A stretch of 59,538 bases of DNA from Thermoanaerobaculia bacterium (GCA_030431255.1 JAUIJL010000036.1:1-59538); one strand, 5' to 3'. Shown: positions 17,004 to 26,444, counted from the stretch's first letter. Notes: generated by a model not told the origin, from the sequence alone. Numbers and translations: made by a program.

Positions 17004-18122
17004 TCAGGATGTCGGTCGGCGATGTGGAAGCAACTGGCCGAGGGCTCGTTCCGCGGCTTCGAGCGCCCCTTCCAGATACCCATTGCTACGCTGTGCCGGG
17101 CTCGCGGTTTCGGAGCCGGACCAAATCAGCTTTCCGTCCCAGGACCGTTCCGCGGTTTCCTCCAGGCTTTCCAAGCTGTGGACCGCCGGCTCTTGCAGGT
17201 CCTGGGACGTGGCGGTGAGGGTTTCGAGGGCCCAATCCTTGATCCTCAACTCGATGGGCTCGGCGGCTCGCGGGCCGAAGAGCCGACCGAGCTGCTGTAG
17301 ACAGGCCGGTTTCAGCTGGTCGGCATGGGTCCGTCGAGCATCCGGAGGCAAGGCGAAAAAGCCGAAAAGGGCGTGCGGGCCGTCGGTTTCGTCCAGCGGA
17401 CCGGCGTCGTGGATCTCCCCCAAAGGTCCTAGCCGGCTGAAGGCGTCGCCGGACAACCCCTGCTCGCGCCAAAAAGGTCGATCGTAGATCGCCATGCACT
17501 TGGCCGAAGGGGCCATCCAGGTGGGGATGCGTTGGAGCCGATCGCGTCGAGCGTCGGCGAGCCGGGGATGAAATTCGAGGCCGGCGAGGGCGATGCGAGG
17601 GGGCAGGGCGATCACCACGGACCGGCTTTCGAGGACTTCTTCGCGCTCGTCGGTCACGACGGTGGTGCGAAGGTGCGGGTCGTCCCATTCCAGGCGGGTG
17701 GCTCGGGTGTGCAGCCGGACTTGTTTCACCTCGCTCGCCAAAGCGCGGACGAGACTGGCCATGCCGCCGCGCAATCGATAAGAGCCGGCCATGGTGATTC
17801 CGAACGTGCCGCGATGGACCTCGCCGGGAGCGGCCTCGAAGAGCTCGTCACCCCGGGAATATTGCTCGAAAACCTGATTTTCGAGACCCAAGCGGCGAAT
17901 CAGCGCCGCCATGCGATGCTGGCCGGGCCAGAACCAGGCGGGGCCGAGGTCGAATGCGGGCTCCGCGGGGCCGCCCTCGGGGGTCATGGACAAGATGCGG
18001 CCCCCGAGGCGATCACGGGCTTCGACCAGCAGGTAGTCGAGCCCCCGGAGCTGTAGCTGAGAGGCGGTATATAGTCCACTGAGGCCGCCTCCGAGTATCA
18101 GGATTTCTTTTGATTCAGACAC
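17004..18122 (-). CDS. FAD-dependent amine oxidase family protein
   Basis: 372 aa. The N-terminal Rossmann motif EILILGGGLSGLYTASQLQL and the following VEARDRLGGRILSM are the FAD-binding signatures of flavin amine oxidases. Substrate-domain sequence follows (PAFDLGPAWFWPGQHRM), and near the C-terminus WDGKLIWSGSETASPAQRSN followed by GYLEGA fits the terminal FAD-binding motif. It is cytoplasmic (no signal). Amine, polyamine or carotenoid-type substrates are all possible. It lies directly upstream of the VWFA-type gene. Confidence 0.88.
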   Translation of the reverse strand: MSESKEILILGGGLSGLYTASQLQLRGLDYLLVEARDRLGGRILSMTPEGGPAEPAFDLGPAWFWPGQHRMAALIRRLGLENQVFEQYSRGDELFEAAPGEVHRGTFGITMAGSYRLRGGMASLVRALASEVKQVRLHTRATRLEWDDPHLRTTVVTDEREEVLESRSVVIALPPRIALAGLEFHPRLADARRDRLQRIPTWMAPSAKCMAIYDRPFWREQGLSGDAFSRLGPLGEIHDAGPLDETDGPHALFGFFALPPDARRTHADQLKPACLQQLGRLFGPRAAEPIELRIKDWALETLTATSQDLQEPAVHSLESLEETAERSWDGKLIWSGSETASPAQRSNGYLEGALEAAERALGQLLPHRRPTS

Positions 18123-18224
18123 GACGGGATCCTACCAAGGGGTGGTGTCGACAGGTGGTTAGATGCGGGGCGATGGCTGGGTTGGTGCCGAGTCGCCCAT
18201 CCATTCCATACCCGGGAGCAAGCG

Positions 18225-19589
18225 ATGAGCTTTGGTGAGACATCCACGATCTTTCGAGAACAGCTCAGAAGGGCACGGCCCCTGGCCTTGGGGGCTTCGG
18301 TGGTTTGGCTGAGCCTGGCGGTGGTGATTTGGGCTGAGCGGGCATCGGCGCAGGTTTTTCCCCAGAGCGGAGAGATTCAGGTCCATAGCGTAACGACCGA
18401 ATCCCAAGAGCTCTCCCGCGTGGCGATGGGCGCTGACGGTGGATTTGTGGTGACTTGGAATGCCTACGCATCTTCGCCGCAAGATACGGACGTGGTCTTT
18501 CGACGGTTCGACTCCGCGGGAAATCCCCAGGGTCTCGAAGCGCGGGTCCACGCCGTCAACACGCTGAATCAAGTGGGAAGCCGGGTCGAGGTCGACCAAG
18601 CGGGACGATTTGTCGTGGCTTGGACCGGCCAGCCGACCCTCGGGCGGGTGTCCTATGCGGACGTCTTTTTTCGACCGTTCGACGGCACGGGCAATCCCCT
18701 AGAAAACGAGGCGCAAGTGAATGTCGATGATGAGGGCATTCAATCCGGCGCCGCCCTGACCTTTTCCGACGCGGGGGAATTTGTCGTGGTCTGGCAGAAT
18801 CGCGAATTTTCCGGATACGACTTCAAGATTTCGGGACGAAAGTTTGCGGCCGACGGGTCGCCTGAGGGTGGGCAATTCCGGGTCAGCCCGGAGGAGGGAT
18901 ATCCCATCAGCTTCTCCGCGCCGGATATCACCGCTCAGCAAGACGGTTTTTTGATGGTTTGGGATCGCAACGATCCCTTCCGCAATCTCCGGGAGATTCA
19001 GGCGCGTTATGCGACGTTCGACGAGGTGCCGACCCTCGGCCCGATCCGAAGAGTCGACCTACAGTCGGGGGTGGTCGTCAACGCGGTGACCACCGCGGTC
19101 AGCTTCGGCTTCCTGGTGGTGTGGCAAGGGGTTTACGACGACGGTGGCCTGGACACCCATGCCCTGCGGGCTCGGCGACTCGATCCACAGGGCCTGCCCC
19201 TGGCCCAAGAGATCGAGATCCGAGCAAGCACCACGGCTGAGCCGGAGGTGCCTCGGGTTGCCGCCACCAGCCAAGGTGAGACGGTGGTCGTCGTTTGGCA
19301 GGAAACCGGGAGCGATGGCGATGGGATGGGGGTTTTCGGTCGTGCCCTCAACGTGAGGAATCAATCCCTCGGGGACCTGTTTCCGGTGAATGTGTGGACC
19401 ACCGGAGACCAAAAGTGGTCGGACGTCGCGGCCTTACCGTCAGGTGATTTTGTGGTGACCTGGACGAGCGAGGGGCAAGACGGCTCGGCCACCGGCGTTT
19501 TCGCCAGGCGGTTCCGATTCGACGACTCAATCTTCACCGACGGCTTCGAAAGCGGAGATGTCGCCGGCTGGTCCTCAGTGCAGCCCTGA
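18225..19589 (+). CDS. Secreted repeat protein, probably beta-propeller-like
   Basis: 454 aa. Signal/anchor near residues 20-43 (ending ERASAQ). The mature part repeats a ~50-residue unit of the type GGFVVTW / GRFVVAW / GEFVVVW / GDFVVTW followed by a segment ending in FRRF or FARRF, at least six times. Such units are expected to form beta-propeller blades. The C-terminal DSIFTDGFESGDVAGW is a tail found on exported Acidobacteriota proteins. GGGAG precedes the ATG at 18225. No catalytic residues were recognised; a surface binding role is inferred. Confidence 0.82.
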   Translation: MSFGETSTIFREQLRRARPLALGASVVWLSLAVVIWAERASAQVFPQSGEIQVHSVTTESQELSRVAMGADGGFVVTWNAYASSPQDTDVVFRRFDSAGNPQGLEARVHAVNTLNQVGSRVEVDQAGRFVVAWTGQPTLGRVSYADVFFRPFDGTGNPLENEAQVNVDDEGIQSGAALTFSDAGEFVVVWQNREFSGYDFKISGRKFAADGSPEGGQFRVSPEEGYPISFSAPDITAQQDGFLMVWDRNDPFRNLREIQARYATFDEVPTLGPIRRVDLQSGVVVNAVTTAVSFGFLVVWQGVYDDGGLDTHALRARRLDPQGLPLAQEIEIRASTTAEPEVPRVAATSQGETVVVVWQETGSDGDGMGVFGRALNVRNQSLGDLFPVNVWTTGDQKWSDVAALPSGDFVVTWTSEGQDGSATGVFARRFRFDDSIFTDGFESGDVAGWSSVQP

Positions 19590-19596
19590 ACGAGAT

Positions 19597-21219
19597 TCAG
19601 GTGACGTCCAATCCCAGCTCTTTGCATCGGCGTTTCAAACCGAGGGCCGATACCTCGAGCTCGGCGGCGGCTTCGGCGAGCCGTCCCCCGGATTGGGCGA
19701 GGGCGGATTCGATGTCCTCGACCTCGAGATCTGCGGCTTTGCGGATGCTCGACGAGCGCTCGATCATCGCGTAGAGGGAGGTGCGCGAGATCCCCAAGGC
19801 CCGTGCCGTGGCGCGGGTTTGGAAGCGGTTGGCACGCAGGGCGGCCAGCAGCTCGTCGTCGGTGATCTCGGAAGGCGCCTTGCGCTTCGGTCCAGAAGGT
19901 GAAACGTGCGGATCTGCTTTGGGTTCCGTGGCGGTAGGGGAGCCGGCATCGGTCGGGGGATGGGCCCCCAGAATTTCTTCCAGAGCTGAGCTTGGAACCT
20001 CCGCTCGGTCCGACCAGCCCACCGCCAGCCGTCGGGCCAGATTGCGAAGCTCTCGCACATTTCCCGGCCATGGGTGACGGGCCAGCCGGGCGACGAGGGG
20101 AGCGGCCAGCCAGGGGGGCTCGCCGGGGGAGCTCGAGCTCTGCAAACGCTGGTCTCGGCCGATGGCTTTGAGCTCATGCCGCAGGAAATGGATCAACAGA
20201 GGGCCGATATCCTCCCGTCGCTGGGCGAGGGTCGGTAGCTGGATCACGTATCCGCCCAATCGGTGGAGCAAGGGGGCGCGGAACCGGCCAGATTCCATCT
20301 CCGACTCGAGATCGGCATCGGTGGCTGCGATCAGCCGGACGTCGCTCTTCGTGGGCAGGCCGCCGATCGATTGGATCTCTCCGGATTCGAGGGCGCGCAA
20401 CAAGAGCGCTTGGACCTCCACGGGCATCTCGCCGATTTCATCGAGCAAGAGGGTGCCGCCCTGGGCGCGGCGAAAATAACCCGGGGTGGCCTGGGCCGCC
20501 CCGGTATAGGCGCCTTTGGCCGCGCCGAAAAGCTCGGCGGCCGCCAACGACGGCGGAATGGCCGCCATGTTCAGGGCCAAAAAGGGGTGGTCGGCCCGCC
20601 GGCTTTGGCGGTGAATGGCGTGGGCGACCAGCTCCTTGCCGGTGCCCGTGGCGCCGCGCAAGAGAATGGGGATCTCAAGCTGGGCCACCCGCTCGATGTC
20701 TCGGCGGACCTGTCTCATGGCGCAGCTATTGCCGACCAAGCCAAGATCGAGGGGGCTCGCCGGTAGGGCGTCGAGCACCCAATGCAGGATCAGCACGATG
20801 CGGCCGGAGAGGGTCAGGACCACACCCCGGTGCAGGTGATCGGCACCCAGCTCGATTTCGCCGTCGACCTCGGTGCCGTCGACCGCGAGGGACGTCTTCG
20901 AGCCTTCCGTCGAAAGCGAGAAGGTGTCGGCGGCACGACCCGGTGCCAGGCGAATTGGACGACGGCTGAGGGATCGATCGGCAAGGGGGTAGGGATTGCC
21001 GTTGACGTGGGCAAAGTCCGGAGAAAGACGCGAGATGTCGACCCCGCGCCCTCCCACCAGCCCGAAAAGCAGCACCCGTTCACCGATTCGCTCGAGCTCG
21101 GGATGCCACGCGAGGGTCAGCGCCGGTAGACGCCGTTCCTCACCGGCCCTGAGGGTGGATTCTTGAGTGAAGGTGCTCTCCAAAGCGAGATGGCTCGAAT
21201 TCGGCTTGGGGCTCGACAT
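19597..21219 (-). CDS. Sigma-54-dependent transcriptional activator with two tandem HTH regions
   Basis: 540 aa. N-terminal ~150 residues are degenerate FHA-like (PLADRSLSRRPIRL). The AAA+ domain (about 160-400) has Walker A GATGTGKE (189-196), the sigma-54 contact loop GAYTGA (236-241), Walker B GGTLLLDEIGEM and the arginine-finger region. The C-terminus carries two Fis-type helix-turn-helix units: RFQTRATARALGISRTSLYA, then IESALAQSGGRLAEAAAELE; the usual number is one. It remodels sigma-54 RNA polymerase. The target genes are not visible, and no sigma-54 promoter was found beside it. It converges on the gene ending at 19589. Confidence 0.92.
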   Translation of the reverse strand: MSSPKPNSSHLALESTFTQESTLRAGEERRLPALTLAWHPELERIGERVLLFGLVGGRGVDISRLSPDFAHVNGNPYPLADRSLSRRPIRLAPGRAADTFSLSTEGSKTSLAVDGTEVDGEIELGADHLHRGVVLTLSGRIVLILHWVLDALPASPLDLGLVGNSCAMRQVRRDIERVAQLEIPILLRGATGTGKELVAHAIHRQSRRADHPFLALNMAAIPPSLAAAELFGAAKGAYTGAAQATPGYFRRAQGGTLLLDEIGEMPVEVQALLLRALESGEIQSIGGLPTKSDVRLIAATDADLESEMESGRFRAPLLHRLGGYVIQLPTLAQRREDIGPLLIHFLRHELKAIGRDQRLQSSSSPGEPPWLAAPLVARLARHPWPGNVRELRNLARRLAVGWSDRAEVPSSALEEILGAHPPTDAGSPTATEPKADPHVSPSGPKRKAPSEITDDELLAALRANRFQTRATARALGISRTSLYAMIERSSSIRKAADLEVEDIESALAQSGGRLAEAAAELEVSALGLKRRCKELGLDVT

Positions 21220-21645
21220 ACCCCGATTCTAGCCCGGACGTCTGCGGACTAGGGCCCGTCTAAACATGCTGTCTCGGGGGAACGGCGCGGCGTCCTAGGA
21301 GGCATCTGTTGTCGGTACCCCTTTGTCGGTGCCGACCACTTGGGGCTTCGGCGAGGCTCACGGCAGGCGTTCTGCCTATTTCAGCGGGAGTTGCCGAAGA
21401 CAAGGTTCTTGGCGCCAGGTGCTCACGGCGGTGCCGACCACTTGGCTTTCAAGTCTTTGGCCTCGGGTCTCAGGTCGAGTCTATAAAAAATTTGAAGCCA
21501 ACTATATCGATTTAGTAAAACCTGCATCTATTGGGTAGGGCGCCCGTCTGTCCTCAGCCCGCCGATGGGGTCGATGGAGAGCGTCTCGAAGTGGCCGGAG
21601 CTGCAAGATCGAAAAAGTTGGAACCCCCCTGAAGGAGTCGTCGTT
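21220..21645. other. Intergenic region with a 17-bp direct repeat
   Basis: Divergent region between the sigma-54 activator and the GH16 gene. CGGTGCCGACCACTTGG occurs exactly at 21327-21343 and 21429-21445 (102 bases apart). An AT-rich segment at 21475-21535 is the likeliest promoter area for the GH16 gene. The repeats could be activator binding sites, but they are not palindromic. No gene was seen. Confidence 0.5.
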
Positions 21646-23574
21646 ATGACTGGTCCCGTCAACTCTCGTCATCACCGTTTTCATCATCTTCGTTTCTATC
21701 TAGTGCCCATCATCGTTCTCTGGCTCGCCGCCGCCATGGGAGCCGAGGCGCAACAATGTCCAAACCTGGTTTGGCAAGACGAATTCGACGGCACTAGCCT
21801 CGATACCAGCCGCTGGGAGCCCCAAATCGGAGACGGCTGCGATATCGGCTTGTGCGGTTGGGGCAATAGCGAGCTGCAGTACTACAAAGCTGAGAACGCG
21901 ACGGTGTCGGGTGGCACGCTGAAGATCACCGCCAAGAGCGAGCGGGTTCGGGGCAGCCGATATACCTCCGCCCGGCTTCGCACCCTCAATCAGGGCGATT
22001 TCACCAACGGCAGATTCGAGGCCCGGATCAAATTGGTGGAAGGGCAAGGGCTTTGGCCGGCCTTCTGGATGCTGCCGACCGACGAGGTGTACGGAGGATG
22101 GCCCCAGAGTGGTGAGATCGACATCATGGAGATGGTGGGATTCGAGCCGAATACCGTCCACGGCACCATCCACTACGGCGACCCGTATCCCAACAACCAG
22201 AACCAAGGTGCCGGATTCCGTTTGGCCAGCGGCATCTACGCCGACCAATTTCATACCTTTGCCATTGAAAAGGAAGCGGGCGAGATTCGCTGGTATATGG
22301 ACGGTGTGCTCTATTCGGTGAAGACCCCTTCCGACGTCGCGCCTTATAACTGGCCCTTCGACGAGCGTTTTCACTTCATTTTGAACCTAGCGGTCGGTGG
22401 TAATTGGCCCGGTGATCCGGACGCATCGACCCAATTCCCCAATTCCTTGGAGGTCGATTACGTTCGGGTTTACGACGGGTTCCTGCCGTCGATCTCGGGA
22501 GATCGGGTGGTTTCCTACCAGGAGAGCGGTGTGGCCTATTCGGTGGCGAATGCCTCCGGAACCATCCAATGGACGGTGCCGTCCGACGCCACCATCGTCT
22601 CCGGCCAAGGCACGTCGAGCATCACCGTCGACTTCGGCACCAGCAGCGGCCCGGTGACTGCGACCCTGTCCGGAGGTTGTGCTCCCGGCGACCTGAGCGT
22701 CGATGTGGAAGTGGAGGCCGCCTATGAAAGAAGCTTCACCTACGAGAATTTCGACGATGCCGCCAATGCGGTGTTGGGGAGCTACACGGGCACCCTGAGC
22801 GTGATCCCCAACCCGGACACGGGCGGGGTCAACCCATCGGCCCTCTCCGGTGAGTACACCCGCAACAGCGGTGAGCAATACGATGTGTTGGTCTACTCCT
22901 CCTCGGCGATCGGTGATGCGAGCTCCTATGTGGACAAGACCAAAAAATTCTTTGTCGACCTTTACACCACCGCGGCTCCCGGCACGACGGTGCTGTTGCA
23001 ATTGGAAGACAGCGGACAAGCGACCCCGAGCAATTACCCCACGGGTCGCCACAGCCGCTTCCAAGCCGAAACCACGGTGCAAAATGGTTGGCAGCGTTTG
23101 GAGCTTCCATTCCTGGATCAACCGGATCCGAGCACCGCGGGTACCTCGGTGGATACGATGATCTTTCTTTTTGCGCCCAACAGCACCAACGGTGATACCT
23201 ACATTTACGATAATTTCGATAGCTACTCGGTCGCCGGAGGAGGCGGCGGAGGCGGCGGAGGCACCGCCACCACCCTATCCGTCGCGTCCATCACCACCGG
23301 CACCCAGGGCGCGGGCAAAGGGCAGAAATACGGCACGGCAACCGTGACCGTCATCGACGACCTCGGCGCTCCGGTGGCGGGCGCTTCCGTCACCGGCACG
23401 TTCAGCGGTACCTTCAACGAAACGGTGACCGATGTCACCGGGGCCGACGGCTCGGTGGTCCTGCAGACGACCAGCACCGCGAGCGGTGGGGTGTCCGTGA
23501 GCCTATGTGTGGATCAGGTCACCCATGGGACCTTGACCTACGATCCCGGATCGAACGGTCAAACCTGTAGCTGA
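21646..23574 (+). CDS. Secreted multidomain GH16 endo-beta-1,3-glucanase (laminarinase)
   Basis: 642 aa from the ATG at 21646 (AAGGAG upstream; earlier in-frame codons lack a site). Signal peptide to about residue 37 (GAEAQ). GH16 domain follows, with the catalytic motif GEIDIMEMVG (nucleophile E157, D159, acid/base E162) and WPAFWMLP. Next are a PKD-like domain with GTIQWTVPSDATIVSGQG, a carbohydrate-binding-like beta domain (about 362-528), a nine-glycine linker and a C-terminal Ig-like domain (APVAGASVTGTFSG). It hydrolyses beta-1,3-glucans outside the cell; the accessory domains suggest binding to insoluble substrate or other cells. Confidence 0.92.
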   Translation: MTGPVNSRHHRFHHLRFYLVPIIVLWLAAAMGAEAQQCPNLVWQDEFDGTSLDTSRWEPQIGDGCDIGLCGWGNSELQYYKAENATVSGGTLKITAKSERVRGSRYTSARLRTLNQGDFTNGRFEARIKLVEGQGLWPAFWMLPTDEVYGGWPQSGEIDIMEMVGFEPNTVHGTIHYGDPYPNNQNQGAGFRLASGIYADQFHTFAIEKEAGEIRWYMDGVLYSVKTPSDVAPYNWPFDERFHFILNLAVGGNWPGDPDASTQFPNSLEVDYVRVYDGFLPSISGDRVVSYQESGVAYSVANASGTIQWTVPSDATIVSGQGTSSITVDFGTSSGPVTATLSGGCAPGDLSVDVEVEAAYERSFTYENFDDAANAVLGSYTGTLSVIPNPDTGGVNPSALSGEYTRNSGEQYDVLVYSSSAIGDASSYVDKTKKFFVDLYTTAAPGTTVLLQLEDSGQATPSNYPTGRHSRFQAETTVQNGWQRLELPFLDQPDPSTAGTSVDTMIFLFAPNSTNGDTYIYDNFDSYSVAGGGGGGGGGTATTLSVASITTGTQGAGKGQKYGTATVTVIDDLGAPVAGASVTGTFSGTFNETVTDVTGADGSVVLQTTSTASGGVSVSLCVDQVTHGTLTYDPGSNGQTCS

Positions 23575-23589
23575 GAGCGCGAAAAAAAC

Positions 23590-23612
23590 GCGCCGGAGCC
23601 CGGCTCCGGCGC
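23590..23612 (+). terminator. Hairpin terminator after the GH16 gene
   Basis: A 10-bp perfect stem GCGCCGGAGC/GCTCCGGCGC with a 3-base loop lies 15 bases after the GH16 stop. It is preceded by an A run and followed by CTTCTTCTGTCTT, a weak T-rich tract. Confidence 0.75.
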
Positions 23613-23655
23613 CTTCTTCTGTCTTGGGGACGGTTGGCTCAGCGCACGGTGAGCA

Positions 23656-23958
23656 TCAAGGGACCCTCAAGGCCTGAGGTGGGCCGTCGTTGCCGGCGGA
23701 TAGGTTGACCGGGTCGAGGTTGGACAGCTCTTTCGACAGGTTCTTGCAAACCAACACCGCGCGCCTTACCCCTCGATGGCTCAGCATCTCCGGCATGATC
23801 TCGCGCAGAACGACTTGCATCTGCTCCGGGGTCACCGAGCGAGGGCGAAAGCCGCCTTCGATGACCGCTAGGCGCACGGTGCCCCGTGCGGCATGGGTGG
23901 AGAATGAGCAGGCTCTGCTGAGGGCTTCGCTGATCCTCGAAAATGCTTGGGTCGGCAT
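23656..23958 (-). CDS. Small protein of unknown function
   Basis: 100 aa, with AGGAG eight bases upstream of the ATG at 23958. It has an N-terminal helix, then a strand-rich segment GTVRLAVIEGGFRPRSVTPE and a helix-strand unit with HRGVRRAVLVCKNL. No signal peptide or membrane segment, and no family recognised. It stands alone between two terminators. Confidence 0.5.
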   Translation of the reverse strand: MPTQAFSRISEALSRACSFSTHAARGTVRLAVIEGGFRPRSVTPEQMQVVLREIMPEMLSHRGVRRAVLVCKNLSKELSNLDPVNLSAGNDGPPQALRVP

Positions 23959-24126
23959 GGTGCAGCTCCTAGGCGGCGCTTTCTGGGGTGAATCTTCGAC
24001 CTAGGCAGAATGCTATATGAAGAGAAAAGGAGAAACATCTGCAGGGTGTTGATTTTCACCGCAACATTGTTGCGCGTTGTGGGGCGAGCTGCTCGAAACA
24101 AAAGACTTATCGAAAAATGCTTAAAG

Positions 24127-24156
24127 GTTGATCAGCCCGGTGTCGGGCTGATCAAC
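24127..24156 (-). terminator. Hairpin terminator after the DUF2145 operon
   Basis: Perfect 13-bp stem (24127-24139 with 24144-24156) and a 4-base loop, 90 bases after the - strand DUF2145 stop. On that strand it is followed by CTTTAAGCATTTTT, so it should terminate leftward transcription. Confidence 0.7.
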
Positions 24157-24245
24157 GGCTTCGGCTAGGTGGTATCGGCAAGTAATGGAGTCGAGTGTTT
24201 TCTTCCGTTCACAACGTTTTCTATCGGGCGACCGCCTTTGTCGGC

Positions 24246-25160
24246 TCAATCCGCTCGTGCCCTTTCCGATGGTGAGTCGCCGATCCGGGTGGACGTCGGC
24301 GGCTGGATCACCTCCTGAAAAGCCACGTGACCCAAGGCGTCCAGCCAATGCATCACCGAGCGCACGGTGACGATTTCGTACCGGCTACGGAGGCGATTGC
24401 CCAGGGGCTGATCGAAAAAATTGACGTTGGCCTGGAAGATGCCGCCGAGCCGTTTCCAGCGTGAGAGCTCGATCATGTCGCCGCGGTAGGAGCCCATGGA
24501 CGGTAGGGAGTGCAGGGTGGCTCGGCTGCTTCCTGGGTCTGCGTCCTCAATGGCGGAGATCAGCAGCTCCAAGGCCCATTGATTGCTGTTCTGGTAGCTC
24601 TGGGAGCGGGGACGAGCCACCATGTTGTAATGCGGGTCATGGAGCCGACGTGGGACATTGCTCAGCAAACGAGCCGCCAGGGCGGGTTGTATATCGGCCG
24701 ATGGCACCACGACCCAGGCGTCGTAGGCGAAGGGGTCGTCGAGAAAGAAGTTGGCCAGCCCTTCGATGTAGATATCCGAGCTCGACTCCGCGCAGTGGTT
24801 GAGCAGATGCACGACCGTGAATGGACCTTTGGGGTGGTCGCGGACGGCGAAACCCATGTGGGAAAACCGGAGGCCGTGCTTCGACAAGTCGCTACCGACC
24901 CTGGCCAGCAGCACCACCTCGGGAGCCTGGCCGCGGTCGTCCGTCAGATCCTGTAGTCGCTGAAAGAGGTGCAAGCCGGCTTCGAAACCCGCTTGCACGG
25001 CCTCGGCGCTGAGCCCGCGTTGCTCGCAGCTCCTGCCGGCGAAAGCGGGAGCGGTCGACATTGCGATCAACATCCACAGGCTCAACATCCACGGGGCCAG
25101 AGTCCACCGGGTCGAGGTCCCGGCGGGGAAAAGGGTGCTTAAACGTCGATGGGTCCTCAT
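24246..25160 (-). CDS. DUF2145 family exported protein
   Basis: 304 aa. Signal peptide about 18-42 (APAFAG). The body has the DUF2145 hallmarks RVGSDLSKHGLRFSHMGFAV with RDHPKGPFTVVHLLN, then IEGLANFFLDDPFAYDAWVV, NMVARPRSQSYQNSNQWALE and a Cys in LNHCAE. The family is exported and uncharacterised; its pattern (H, C, N/Q near NSNQW) recalls NlpC/P60-like hydrolases, but that is inference. It starts 15 bases after the stop of the upstream gene 25176-25682, so the two form an operon. Confidence 0.85.
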   Translation of the reverse strand: MRTHRRLSTLFPAGTSTRWTLAPWMLSLWMLIAMSTAPAFAGRSCEQRGLSAEAVQAGFEAGLHLFQRLQDLTDDRGQAPEVVLLARVGSDLSKHGLRFSHMGFAVRDHPKGPFTVVHLLNHCAESSSDIYIEGLANFFLDDPFAYDAWVVVPSADIQPALAARLLSNVPRRLHDPHYNMVARPRSQSYQNSNQWALELLISAIEDADPGSSRATLHSLPSMGSYRGDMIELSRWKRLGGIFQANVNFFDQPLGNRLRSRYEIVTVRSVMHWLDALGHVAFQEVIQPPTSTRIGDSPSERARAD

Positions 25161-25175
25161 GGCAGCTCCCGGTCG

Positions 25176-25682
25176 TCATGGGTGGTGGTGTTGATCCCAG
25201 GTTTCTGAATAGAAGAGTGACGCGCCGAGCTCGTTGGGGATAAAGGCTAGGGCTTCCCCGCTGGCGACCAACAACGAGCCGGCCGTGCTGGTGATGACCT
25301 CAAGAACGGTGCCGACCGCCAGCGAGGCCCCGCCGGCCACTTTGACCGATACCTCCACCGCCTGACCACTGCCCTCCGCGATACCCCGTAGGAGCCATAC
25401 CGTGCCTTCGGCGGACACCTCGACCGCGGCCACGGAGAGTGTCGGCACCGAGGACAGGACCTCGACACCGGTCCAGACGGCGGAGGCCACCACGGCCGAC
25501 GACAAATTGACGGAGCCGTGCTCGCTGAGATCCGGTGCGGCCATCGCCGGCGCCGTGGTCACCGCCGTGAGCATCAAAGTCACGAGGAGGGCGAGCGGCC
25601 ACGTCGAGCCCGCCCGAAGGGAGCGAAGCTCAAAGAGGTGCTGAAATAAGCGCTGAAATGAGTAAGGTGATTGGTGATTCAC
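25176..25682 (-). CDS. Exported protein, operon partner of the DUF2145 gene
   Basis: 168 aa. The GTG at 25682 is chosen because AGGAG lies seven bases upstream; a longer frame from 25751 has no such site. Signal peptide about 28-48 (APAMAAP). The mature part is rich in V, A, S and E with a repeating hydrophobic pattern (AVEVSAEGTVWLLRGIAEGS, then VEVSVKVAGG), perhaps beta-structured. No family was recognised beyond its neighbourhood with DUF2145. Confidence 0.6.
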   Translation of the reverse strand: MNHQSPYSFQRLFQHLFELRSLRAGSTWPLALLVTLMLTAVTTAPAMAAPDLSEHGSVNLSSAVVASAVWTGVEVLSSVPTLSVAAVEVSAEGTVWLLRGIAEGSGQAVEVSVKVAGGASLAVGTVLEVITSTAGSLLVASGEALAFIPNELGASLFYSETWDQHHHP

Positions 25683-26016
25683 GGTCGATCTCCTGGCCCT
25701 CGGGCGATGTGGACACGGTGTATTCCGTAGCCGCCTTGACCTGGAGGGCAAGACCGGTGCCGGCCTGGGAAGGCGGGCTCGATCCGCCTATTTGCCGACT
25801 CGGCATACCGACTCGGCGCGGCCGGCAGCTGAAGAAAAGGCCCCTTTCGACCTGCCGGCCGAGGTCGACCAGCGCCGATTCGCGGTGAATCTTCGGGGGT
25901 GCAGCGTTCCGCCTTCAGTGCATCTCCGAATAGGCATGTCTGGGGTCGTCGGGATGAGGCGACCCAGCGGGAGCGATATAATCGACTTCGAGACAGTAAC
26001 GTTGGGAGGAGGCTCC
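25683..26016. other. Divergent regulatory region
   Basis: Separates the leftward DUF2145 operon from the rightward receiver-domain gene. A perfect TATAAT is at 25977-25982; otherwise no repeat, hairpin or gene-like frame was seen. Confidence 0.45.
25977..25982 (+). promoter_or_regulatory. Possible -10 box (TATAAT)
   Basis: Exact TATAAT 34 bases before the ATG of the receiver-domain gene, which leaves room for a short leader with the GGGAGGA site. The expected -35 position has only a weak match, so this is tentative. Confidence 0.35.
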
Positions 26017-26412
26017 ATGCTCGATTGGCAGGGTGAAGGCAAGGTCTTGGTGGTCGACGACGACGCGTTGGTTCGTCGCACCATTGAGCGCGGCCTCGAG
26101 AAATGTGGATTCGAGGTCGAGTCCGCCGAGGGAGGACGACAGGGCGTGGAGAAGGTGGTCCAGCTAGGTCACGACTTGGTGGTCGTGCTGCTGGACTTGA
26201 ATATGCCGGAGGTCAGCGGTGAAAAAGCGTTCCGGCAAATGCAGGAGACCCACCCCGAGCTCAAGGTGGTGATCGTCAGCGGGTACGACGAGCGAGATCT
26301 GGTGGGTCGCTTTACCGGGCATCCGCCGGCGGGATTTTTGCGCAAGCCGTTTCGTCCGGTGGATCTTCAGCGCAAGATGATGGAAGTTTTGGGTGTCGCC
26401 GAGCCGGGTTGA
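26017..26412 (+). CDS. Single-domain response regulator (receiver only)
   Basis: 131 aa, CheY-like length. The phosphorylation set is complete: D14-D16 (VLVVDDDALVRR), acceptor D60 (VVVLLDLNMPEVSG), Ser in VVIVSGYD and Lys in GFLRKPFRPVD. There is no output domain, so it probably acts by protein contact or phosphotransfer. GGGAGGA precedes the ATG at 26017. No histidine kinase gene is near. Confidence 0.9.
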   Translation: MLDWQGEGKVLVVDDDALVRRTIERGLEKCGFEVESAEGGRQGVEKVVQLGHDLVVVLLDLNMPEVSGEKAFRQMQETHPELKVVIVSGYDERDLVGRFTGHPPAGFLRKPFRPVDLQRKMMEVLGVAEPG

Positions 26413-26444
26413 GCGGGCTGCTCTTCTTCAGCCGAAACCCTGGG

